Below, piece after piece: positions 6,612 to 12,213 of a stretch of DNA of 12,213 nucleotides. Origin of the DNA: an uncultured Eubacteriales bacterium (GTDB lineage Bacteria; Bacillota; Clostridia; Oscillospirales; Oscillospiraceae). The position numbers and the translations under genes are program-made. Below the pieces are notes generated by a model. It had not been told where the DNA came from, made no database searches, and saw only the letters and a program-made list of their open reading frames with translations. Within the stretch, counting starts at the first letter, position 1. Each line of letters opens with the position of its first letter. Location: NCBI GenBank assembly GCA_900546295.1, contig URCK01000053.1:1-12213 (forward strand). The letters run 5' to 3'.

Positions 6612-6656
6612 AAAAAAATCTCCCATATCCTGCGTCCGGCGACGCGGCTATGAGAG
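6612..6656 (-). terminator. Riboswitch-controlled terminator in the mgtE leader
   Basis: On the minus strand CTCTCATA (6656-6649) pairs with TATGGGAG (6627-6620), and an inner GCGTC/GACGC stem (6645-6641 with 6636-6632) closes a GCCG loop. After one A comes a run of seven U (6618-6612). This factor-independent terminator ends 27 nt before the mgtE start codon. Its 5' arm, CTCTCATAG, is exactly complementary to CTATGAGAG at 6783-6775 within the aptamer, giving a 9-bp antiterminator alternative. Confidence 0.9.
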
Positions 6657-6689
6657 CGAGCTGATTGAAAACCTGCGTCCTGCGCAGCG

Positions 6690-6844
6690 TTTCCCTACCG
6701 TTCAAGCTTTAGCATCACGAGGCGATGAAACTGCGTTAGATGGCACCTTGCTTTCGATGCAACCTGTTCAAACCCTCTCATAGTGTCTCCACTACTCCGC
6801 GGCAGCAGTCCGTATCCTTGTGGTAGCCTTACCTACCGGACAAC
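6690..6844 (-). promoter_or_regulatory. M-box (ykoK leader) Mg2+ riboswitch aptamer
   Basis: On the minus strand the leader of mgtE shows the recognisable M-box core: GGTAGGTAAGGCTACC near the 5' end, GGATACGGACTGCTGCCGC next, then GGAGACACTATGAGAGGG, a GAACAGG block, and a conserved TGCTAAAGC near the 3' side (around 6710-6702). M-boxes fold on binding several Mg2+ ions and turn off Mg2+ transporter genes. Position between promoter and terminator, the downstream gene mgtE, and the sequence blocks all agree. Aptamer boundaries are approximate. A further bulged hairpin (6667-6694) lies between aptamer and terminator. Confidence 0.92.
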
Positions 6845-6864
6845 ATGATTCAATTAACGATACT

Positions 6865-6893
6865 ATATTATGCACTTTTTTGCGCCATGTCAA
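6865..6893 (-). promoter_or_regulatory. Promoter of the M-box/mgtE transcript
   Basis: On the minus strand a perfect -35 TTGACA (6893-6888) is followed after 17 bp by TAATAT (6870-6865). Transcription would start near 6858, about 14 nt before the first conserved part of the riboswitch. The -10 box is only a 4/6 match, and a shifted CATAAT in the same spot is an alternative. Confidence 0.75.
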
Positions 6894-6936
6894 CCCTTTT
6901 TGAGACAAAACGGTGCAAAACTTTGCGTTTTTTCTC

Positions 6937-6965
6937 TTCCATTTCCTGCGGGGCTGTGATATACT
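6937..6965 (+). promoter_or_regulatory. Candidate promoter of the yihY-trkA-trkH operon
   Basis: An extended -10, TG-A-TATACT (TATACT at 6960-6965), lies 17 bp after TTCCAT (6937-6942), placing the start near 6972, about 32 nt before the yihY start codon. It is divergent from the mgtE promoter, with the two -35 boxes 43 bp apart. The AT-rich stretch between them holds no other feature I can name. Confidence 0.65.
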
Positions 6966-7003
6966 GCATAGATTGAAGAGAAATCGTTATTTGGAGGTGA
7001 GCA

Positions 7004-7963
7004 TTGCCCTTGCAGCAGTATCTCGAGCGGCACCGCTTTCTCAAGGGTGCTTACCTGATGGGAAGACGCTATTTTGACCATCATGTCGGACGCGACAGCG
7101 CGGCGCTGACCTATTATCTTCTTTTCGCCATCTTCCCGCTGCTCATCTTTTTGAGCAACCTTGTCGGTATGATGTCGTTCGACATCAGCCAGTTCCTCGC
7201 GGGACTGCACACCATCATGCCGCAGCAGGCACTGGATATCATCGAGCAGTACCTCATCTATGTGGGGCGCGATTCGAGCCGGCAGCTCCTGTGGTTCTCG
7301 CTGGTGTTTTCCATTTACTTCCCCTACCGCGCGGCGAACGCGCTGATGGCGTCGGTCCGCAGGGCCTACGGCGAAAAAACGCCGACGCACTTTCTGCGCT
7401 ATCAGCTCAAGCTCCTGCTCTACACGCTGAGCCTCATCATTATCATCATCATTTCCATCGCGCTGTCCGTGATGGGCGAGCGTGTGCTGAACTTTGTTTC
7501 AGATTACCTTGCAAACTATATTATCCTGAGCGATGCGTCCATCCGCATGTGGGCGAGCCTGCGCTTCCTGCTGCTGGCGGGCATCGTATTTCTGCCCATC
7601 GCGCTGATGTACGGCCTTGCGCAGGAATCGCGCAAGATGAACCGCATCTGGCCCGGCGCGGTCTTTTCGCTGGTGATGTGGCTGGCGCTGTCGTACCTCT
7701 TCTCCTTCTATGTGGAGCACGTTGCGCGCTATTCTGTGATCTACGGCACGCTGGGTGCGGTAATCGTGCTGCTGCTGTGGCTGTATCTTGCCTCGATGAT
7801 GCTCATCATGGGCGCGGAGTTCAACAGCGTGCTCATGGTGCTGCGGCGCACGGAGCACAAGCCGGTGCAGCAGGCAAAAAAGAACGGAAAAGATAGAGAA
7901 ACAAAAATAACAAAAGAAACGCAAGATGCGCAGAACGCGCAAAAAGCGATAGGAGACTCGTGA
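7004..7963 (+). CDS. YihY/BrkB-family inner membrane protein
   Basis: This 319-residue integral membrane protein belongs to the YihY/virulence factor BrkB family (once thought to be RNase BN), whose molecular function is not settled. Hydrophobic segments lie at about 34-56, 95-108, 134-157, 186-206, 216-237 and 246-270, which fits the family's six-helix pattern. Typical family stretches are DSAALTYYLLFAIFPLLIF early, RAYGE at about 120-124, and YGTLGAVIVLLLWLY with GAEFN near the end of the last helix. The final 40 residues are a charged, AT-rich tail. The start is a TTG at 7004, chosen because GGAGGTGA ends 3 nt before it, with GGAGG at 6-nt spacing. No suitable ATG with a ribosome site is nearby. 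It is the first gene of an operon with trkA and trkH, and its last codons carry the trkA ribosome binding site. A supporting role in ion homeostasis is only suggested by this context. Confidence 0.9.
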   Translation: MPLQQYLERHRFLKGAYLMGRRYFDHHVGRDSAALTYYLLFAIFPLLIFLSNLVGMMSFDISQFLAGLHTIMPQQALDIIEQYLIYVGRDSSRQLLWFSLVFSIYFPYRAANALMASVRRAYGEKTPTHFLRYQLKLLLYTLSLIIIIIISIALSVMGERVLNFVSDYLANYIILSDASIRMWASLRFLLLAGIVFLPIALMYGLAQESRKMNRIWPGAVFSLVMWLALSYLFSFYVEHVARYSVIYGTLGAVIVLLLWLYLASMMLIMGAEFNSVLMVLRRTEHKPVQQAKKNGKDRETKITKETQDAQNAQKAIGDS

Positions 7964-7967
7964 TCAT

Positions 7968-9323
7968 ATGAAAATCATCATTGTCGGTGTCGGTAAGGTC
8001 GGTTATGCGATCGCCGAGCAGATGACCGGGGAAAACCATGATATCGTCATCGTGGACCAGAGCAGCGCGGTGCTTGACCATGCCGATTCCATGCTCGATG
8101 TGATGTGCGTGGAGGGCAACGGCGCCAGCGCAAGCGTGCTGTTACAGGCAGGCGTGCGCGAGGCGGATCTGCTCATCGCCGTTTCGGAAAACGACGAGGT
8201 GAACCTCATCTGCTGCCTGATGGCAAAAAAACTCGGCGCGAAGCACACCGTCGCCCGCGTGCGAAACCCTGAATATTTCCGCGACGCATCCATCCTGCGC
8301 CGCGAGATCGGCCTTGATATGATCATCAATCCCGAGCACGCCGCCGCGCAGGAGATCTCGCGCATCCTGCGCGTGCCGTCGGCATTCAGCGTAGAGACCT
8401 TTGCCCGCGGCCTTGTCGAGCTTATCGGCTTTCAGACCGAGGCGAGCGACAGCCTTGTGGGCAAATCCCTCACCGACTTCAACCGCGAGAACCCCAACAG
8501 CATCCTCATGTGCGCGGCCAAGCGCGGGGAAGAGGTCATCGTGCCGAACGGCTCGTTTGTCCCGCTCCCGGGCGATCGTGTGTACGTTATCGGCACGCCC
8601 GCAGAGACGACGCGCGTGCTGCGCTCGATGGGTCGGCCCATGGAGCCGATCCGCCGCGTGAGCATCCTCGGCGGCGGGCGCATCGCGCAGTATCTTGCCT
8701 GGATGCTTGCCGACGTCGGCACGCGCGTGACGATCGTGGAGAAGAACGAGGCCAAGTGCCTGGCGCTCGCCGAAAAGCTTCCCAAGGCCACCATCATCCA
8801 CGGCGACGGCACGGACCACGACCTGCTCGAATCCGAGGGCATCTTCCACTGCGCCGCCTTCATCGCCCTGACCGACCGCGACGAGGAAAACCTTCTCATG
8901 GCGCTCACGGCCAAGCGCTACGGCGTGAAAAAGGTCGTGCCAAAGATGTCGCGCCTTGGCTATCTCGATATCGTGAGCCTCACGGGGCTTGACAGCGTCG
9001 TTTCGCCCAAGGCCATCGTCGCAGGCCAGATCTCGAGCTATGTGCGCGGCCTTGCCAACTCGCAGGGGAGCGCCGTGGAGAGCCTGCACTATATCCTCGG
9101 CGGCGCGATCGAGGCGGTGGAATTCACCGCCACGAACGCCACGCACTTCCTCGACCGTCCGCTCAGCGATCTGCACTTCCGCAAGGGATTGCTCGTTGCG
9201 GCCATCGTGCACGACGGCAAAATGGTGATCCCGAACGGCCATTCCCAGATCCACGCGGGTGACCGCGTCATCGTGATGGCGAAGGAGCTCTTCTTACAGG
9301 ATCTCAACGATATTCTCGGCTGA
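7968..9323 (+). CDS. trkA: Trk potassium uptake regulatory subunit TrkA
   Basis: TrkA is the cytoplasmic, nucleotide-binding subunit that gates the TrkH K+ channel/transporter in response to NAD(H) or ATP/ADP. Its 451 residues form the full two-fold arrangement RCK_N (1-120), RCK_C (about 140-220), RCK_N (about 229-345) and RCK_C (about 367-451). The first Rossmann site has GVGKVG at 7-12 and ribose-binding Asp30 (VIVDQS). The second has GGGRIA at 235-240, where the third Gly is Ala, and Glu258 (IVEKN) in the acidic position, so both sites look able to bind nucleotides with somewhat different preference. The ATG at 7968 lies 4 nt after the yihY stop codon. Its AGGAGA site is inside the last codons of yihY, which suggests coupled translation. 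trkH follows 30 nt downstream. Confidence 0.97.
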   Translation: MKIIIVGVGKVGYAIAEQMTGENHDIVIVDQSSAVLDHADSMLDVMCVEGNGASASVLLQAGVREADLLIAVSENDEVNLICCLMAKKLGAKHTVARVRNPEYFRDASILRREIGLDMIINPEHAAAQEISRILRVPSAFSVETFARGLVELIGFQTEASDSLVGKSLTDFNRENPNSILMCAAKRGEEVIVPNGSFVPLPGDRVYVIGTPAETTRVLRSMGRPMEPIRRVSILGGGRIAQYLAWMLADVGTRVTIVEKNEAKCLALAEKLPKATIIHGDGTDHDLLESEGIFHCAAFIALTDRDEENLLMALTAKRYGVKKVVPKMSRLGYLDIVSLTGLDSVVSPKAIVAGQISSYVRGLANSQGSAVESLHYILGGAIEAVEFTATNATHFLDRPLSDLHFRKGLLVAAIVHDGKMVIPNGHSQIHAGDRVIVMAKELFLQDLNDILG

Positions 9324-9353
9324 TCGCCGCATGATTCGGTAAAGGAATTTACT

Positions 9354-10796
9354 ATGAACCAAAAACTAATCCTCAGGATCGTGGGATTGATCCTGTGCAT
9401 CGAGGCGCTTTGTATGCTGCCGTCGCTGCTGCTGGCGGCGGCGAGCGGGGGAGAGGATCTGCAGGCATTCTTTGTCTCGGCCGTGCTCTGCGGCGGCATC
9501 GGCGGTCTGCTCGCGCTCATCAAGCCCGACGATTCCCGCCTTCAGACGCGCGACGGCTTTGTCTGCGTGGCGCTGTGCTGGATTGTGCTGGGCCTGTCCG
9601 GCGCGCTGCCATATGTTTTCAGCGGTTGCTGCGACTTTATGGATGCTTTTTTTGAAACCGTCTCCGGCCTGACGACGACCGGTGCGACCATTTTTTCCGC
9701 CCCCTCGCGTTTGCCGCGCGGCATTCAGCTCTGGCGCGCGCTGACGCAGTGGATGGGCGGCATGGGCATCCTCGTGCTCGTGCTGGCGCTGCTGCCCAAG
9801 ATCAGCGAGGGCAGTGTGAACCTGATGAAGGCGGAATCCCCCGGCCCCATCAGCACCAAGCTTCGCCCGCGCACGGCGGAAACGGCGCGCATCCTCTACC
9901 GCATCTACATCGCCCTCACGGCGGTGGAGGCCGTGGTGCTGCGCGTGGTCGGCCTTCCGTGGTTCGATGCGCTTACCACCGCGCTCACGACCATCTCGAC
10001 CGGCGGCTTTTCCATCCGCGACGCGAGCATCGCCTACTACCAGTCCTCGCTCATCAACTGGATCCTGACGTTCTTCATGTTCGCGGCATCCGTGAACTTT
10101 ACGCTGCTCTTCCTCCTTGCCACGCGCCGCTTCCGCGAGGCGCTCAAAAGCGAGGAGCTGCGCGTTTACACCGGCATCGTGGTCGGCTCGTCGCTCTTCA
10201 TCGCCCTCGACCTTGTCGCCAAGACGGGGCGCAGCTTCGGCTCGGCGCTCGAGGCGGCAGCCTTTCAGGTCACAACGCTCATCTCCACCACCGGCTACTG
10301 CACGGAGGACTTTGATCTCTGGCCGCCGTTCTGCCGCTGTATTCTGGTGCTGGTGATGTTCTGCGGCGGCTGCGCCGGCTCCACGGCGGGCGGCGTCAAG
10401 GTCTCGCGCCTGGTGCTGCTCGTCAAGGGCGTGCGACGCGACATGCGCCGCATCATGCACTCGCGCGAGGTGCGCCCCATCACGCTCGACGGCCAGCGCG
10501 TGGGCGAGGAAACGCTCTCGTCCGTGTCGGTGTTCTTCTTCGCCTACATTGCGATTTTGCTCTTCGGCACGCTGGTCGTGTCGCTCGACGGGGTGGAGTT
10601 CACCGCGGCCTTCACCGCCTCGCTCACGGCCATCAGCAACGTCGGCCCCGGTCTCGGCGCGCTCGGCCCCACGTGCAACTTTGGCTTCCTCTCCGATTTC
10701 AGCAAGCTCGTCCTCACGCTGACGATGCTGCTCGGCCGCCTTGAGATCATGCCGCTGCTCGTGCTGATGATGCCCTCCGTGTGGCGCAGAAAATGA
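9354..10796 (+). CDS. trkH: Trk potassium uptake channel subunit TrkH
   Basis: This is the membrane K+ translocating subunit of the Trk/Ktr superfamily, with 480 residues in the normal TrkH range. It has four M1-P-M2 repeats, each with a selectivity-filter glycine: TTTGAT (107-112), STGGFS (215-220), TTGY (312-315) and NVGPG (429-433). The third repeat is followed by CGGCAGSTAGG (337-347), the conserved stretch leading into the intramembrane loop that gates the pore. An extra N-terminal helix pair (about 6-30 and 36-56) is typical of TrkH rather than KtrB. The ATG at 9354 has AAAGGA about 8 nt upstream. With trkA directly before it, the pair forms a complete Trk system, expected to import K+ during osmotic or pH stress. 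The gene is followed by a strong terminator. Confidence 0.96.
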   Translation: MNQKLILRIVGLILCIEALCMLPSLLLAAASGGEDLQAFFVSAVLCGGIGGLLALIKPDDSRLQTRDGFVCVALCWIVLGLSGALPYVFSGCCDFMDAFFETVSGLTTTGATIFSAPSRLPRGIQLWRALTQWMGGMGILVLVLALLPKISEGSVNLMKAESPGPISTKLRPRTAETARILYRIYIALTAVEAVVLRVVGLPWFDALTTALTTISTGGFSIRDASIAYYQSSLINWILTFFMFAASVNFTLLFLLATRRFREALKSEELRVYTGIVVGSSLFIALDLVAKTGRSFGSALEAAAFQVTTLISTTGYCTEDFDLWPPFCRCILVLVMFCGGCAGSTAGGVKVSRLVLLVKGVRRDMRRIMHSREVRPITLDGQRVGEETLSSVSVFFFAYIAILLFGTLVVSLDGVEFTAAFTASLTAISNVGPGLGALGPTCNFGFLSDFSKLVLTLTMLLGRLEIMPLLVLMMPSVWRRK

Positions 10797-10806
10797 GAAA
10801 TTGACG

Positions 10807-10842
10807 AAAAAAGCGCTTCGGACTGCCCGAAGTGCTTTTTTT
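10807..10842 (+). terminator. Terminator of the yihY-trkA-trkH operon
   Basis: An 11-bp stem (10811-10821 with 10827-10837, one G-U pair) closes a 5-nt loop, with A's before and a run of seven T at 10836-10842. It starts 10 nt after the trkH stop codon. The A and T flanks make it potentially bidirectional. Confidence 0.92.
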
Positions 10843-10878
10843 CGGCAGAACAGATCGGATCTCCCTCTGCGCGCGGTG

Positions 10879-10907
10879 TTGCGCGGCTGAAAAAAGTGTG
10901 GTAGGAT
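10879..10907 (+). promoter_or_regulatory. Candidate promoter of the topoisomerase subunit A gene
   Basis: TTGCGC (10879-10884) and TAGGAT (10902-10907) are 17 bp apart, with a TG two bases before the -10. The start would be near 10914, giving a leader of about 54 nt. It follows the trkH terminator, supporting a separate transcription unit. Confidence 0.6.
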
Positions 10908-10926
10908 ATCATAGAAACAGTATGTT

Positions 10927-10946
10927 CGGCAGCCGCCTTGCTGCCG
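10927..10946 (+). promoter_or_regulatory. Hairpin in the topoisomerase leader
   Basis: A perfect 7-bp stem CGGCAGC/GCTGCCG (10927-10933 with 10940-10946) closes a 6-nt loop in the 5' leader. It ends 10 nt before the GAGG ribosome site. Only ATTTT follows it, so it is a poor terminator and may instead affect mRNA stability or translation. Confidence 0.45.
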
Positions 10947-10967
10947 GATCGATTTTGAGGTATGCGA

Positions 10968-12213
10968 ATGAAGAAAAGCGACAAGACAGCAAACAAGACC
11001 CACCGCCGCGCCGACCCGAACGTGATGGGCCTGCGCGCGGACGTGGTGGAGCAGAATATCACGGAAACGCTGGAAACGAACTATATGCCCTATGCGATGT
11101 CCGTCATCGTCTCGCGCGCCATCCCGGAGATCGACGGCTTCAAGCCCTCGCACCGAAAGCTCCTTTACACGATGTACAAGATGGGGCTGCTCTCGGGCGC
11201 GCGCACGAAGAGCGCGAACATCGTCGGACAGACGATGCGCTTAAATCCTCACGGCGACGCCGCAATCTATGATACGATGGTGCGCCTTTCCAAGGGCTAT
11301 GGCGCGCTGCTGCACCCCTTCGTCGACTCAAAGGGCAACTTCGGTAAGGTCTACTCGCGCGACATGGCGTGGGCGGCCAGCCGATACACCGAGGCAAAGC
11401 TCGCACCCATCTGCGCAGAGCTTTTCCGCGACATCGACTCCGACACCGTCGATTTTGTCGACAACTACGATAACTCCATGAAAGAGCCGGCGCTTTTGCC
11501 GACGACCTTCCCCAATATCCTCGTTTCGGCCAATCAGGGCATCGCTGTCGGCATGGCGAGCCAGCTGTGCGGCTTTAACCTGGGCGAGGTGTGCGACACG
11601 ACGATCGCCTTTCTCAAAAATCCCGAGGTGCGCATCAGCGAGACGCTGCTTGCGCCTGATTTTCCCACCGGCGGCGAGATCTTATACGACGCGCGCGTCA
11701 TCGAGGATATCTACAATACCGGCCGCGGCGGCGTGAAGGTGCGCGCCCGCTGGCGCTACGACAAAAAGGAAAATCTCATCGAGATCTACGAGATCCCCTA
11801 CACGACCACAAGCGAGGCGATCATGGACAAGGTTGCCGAGCTCATCAAGGCGGGCAAGGTCAAGGAAATCTCCGATATGCGCGACGAGACGGACCTCTCC
11901 GGCCTCAAGCTGACGATCGACTTAAAGCGCGGCACGGATCCGGACAAGCTCATGCAGAAGCTCTTCCGTTCCACAACGCTGCAAGACACGGCCTCGTGCA
12001 ACTTCAACGTGCTCATCGGCGGTATGCCGCGCGTGATGGGTGTGCGCGAGCTTTTGGATGAGTGGTGCGCGTGGCGCACGGAGAGCGTCAAGCGGCGCGT
12101 GTACTTCGTGCTCAAAAAGCGGCAGGATAAGCTGCACCTCTTGAAGGGCCTCAAGCGCATCCTGCTCGACATCGACAAGGCCATCAAGATCATCCGCGAG
12201 ACGGAGAAGGAAG
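10968..12213 (+). CDS. Type IIA DNA topoisomerase subunit A (GyrA/ParC-like), 3' cut by window edge
   Basis: This is the breakage-reunion subunit of a gyrase/topoisomerase IV-type enzyme, which passes one DNA duplex through another with ATP supplied by its B partner. The first 415 residues are visible and the frame is open to the window end; full-length relatives are about 700-850 residues. The winged-helix domain has DGFKPSHRK (56-64), the helix-4 motif HGDAAIYDTMVR (95-106), and the catalytic pair Arg139-Tyr140 in AASRYTEAKL. The tower region has GIAVGMAS (191-198) with the DNA-intercalating Ile192. The stretch between helix 4 and the tyrosine (FGKVYSRDMAWAAS) differs from the usual FGNxDGDxxAAMRYTE of GyrA and ParC, marking a divergent clade. 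I start at the ATG at 10968 because GAGG lies 7 nt before it; an ATG two codons earlier is too close to that site. No B subunit gene precedes it. Gyrase versus topoisomerase IV cannot be decided without the C-terminal domain. Confidence 0.93.
   Translation, partial: MKKSDKTANKTHRRADPNVMGLRADVVEQNITETLETNYMPYAMSVIVSRAIPEIDGFKPSHRKLLYTMYKMGLLSGARTKSANIVGQTMRLNPHGDAAIYDTMVRLSKGYGALLHPFVDSKGNFGKVYSRDMAWAASRYTEAKLAPICAELFRDIDSDTVDFVDNYDNSMKEPALLPTTFPNILVSANQGIAVGMASQLCGFNLGEVCDTTIAFLKNPEVRISETLLAPDFPTGGEILYDARVIEDIYNTGRGGVKVRARWRYDKKENLIEIYEIPYTTTSEAIMDKVAELIKAGKVKEISDMRDETDLSGLKLTIDLKRGTDPDKLMQKLFRSTTLQDTASCNFNVLIGGMPRVMGVRELLDEWCAWRTESVKRRVYFVLKKRQDKLHLLKGLKRILLDIDKAIKIIRETEKE

Noticed and set aside
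6909..6936. Weak hairpin followed by T's in the mgtE-yihY intergenic region, considered as a terminator
   Set aside because: The stem is short and bulged, and no plus-strand gene upstream would need terminating. It lies between two divergent promoters.
6890..7390. Minus-strand frame of 166 codons overlapping the yihY start
   Set aside because: It would run antisense to the yihY start and its promoter region and end inside the mgtE promoter. The translation has no family features.
8142..9254. Minus-strand frame of 370 codons opposite trkA
   Set aside because: It is antisense to a full-length TrkA with both nucleotide-binding domains, and its composition is a GC shadow.
9366..11153. Very long minus-strand open frame (595 codons) opposite trkH and the topoisomerase start
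   Set aside because: It is antisense to two clear genes and crosses the trkH terminator. Its translation is a low-complexity mix of Arg, His, Ala and Glu, typical of the complement of GC-rich genes. It has no recognisable domain.

Overview
The window reads as chromosomal DNA of a GC-rich, low-abundance-AT Gram-positive anaerobe, most likely a Clostridia member near the Oscillospiraceae/Ruminococcaceae. That placement is an inference. It rests on the strong AGGAGG-type ribosome binding sites, an M-box leader in front of mgtE, an M29 aminopeptidase, and a GyrA/ParC-like subunit of a kind I associate with Clostridia. Almost every gene is a recognisable housekeeping or transport gene, and I see no undescribed multi-gene system.

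Layout. Positions 1-771 are the edge of an integrated element: the catalytic half of a tyrosine integrase (cut by the window start), its terminator, and a symmetric array of four 9-bp repeats. This edge abuts the 3' end of a tRNA-Thr gene. Positions 772-1072 hold a minus-strand tRNA operon (Val-Asp-Thr) with a perfect consensus promoter and its own terminator. Positions 1119-5071 are a minus-strand gene string read as M29 aminopeptidase, gamma-carbonic-anhydrase-like protein, aroQ, a SAM methyltransferase and hslO. It has a candidate promoter and a terminator-like hairpin in its leader. Positions 5202-6893 are mgtE (minus) with a Mg2+-sensing M-box leader, a terminator and a consensus-like promoter. 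Positions 6937-10842 are a divergent plus-strand operon, yihY-trkA-trkH, for a membrane protein and a Trk K+ uptake system, closed by a terminator. From 10879 to the window end is a separately promoted type IIA topoisomerase subunit A, cut by the window edge.

How the parts work together. mgtE and trkA/trkH form a back-to-back cation-homeostasis region, Mg2+ on one side and K+ on the other. The aminopeptidase-to-hslO string mixes peptide turnover, the shikimate pathway, a methyltransferase and a redox chaperone, so it looks like a housekeeping operon rather than a pathway. The most structured unexplained DNA is the dyad of phased repeats at 667-714 between the integrase and tRNA-Thr, probably part of the element's recombination or control site.
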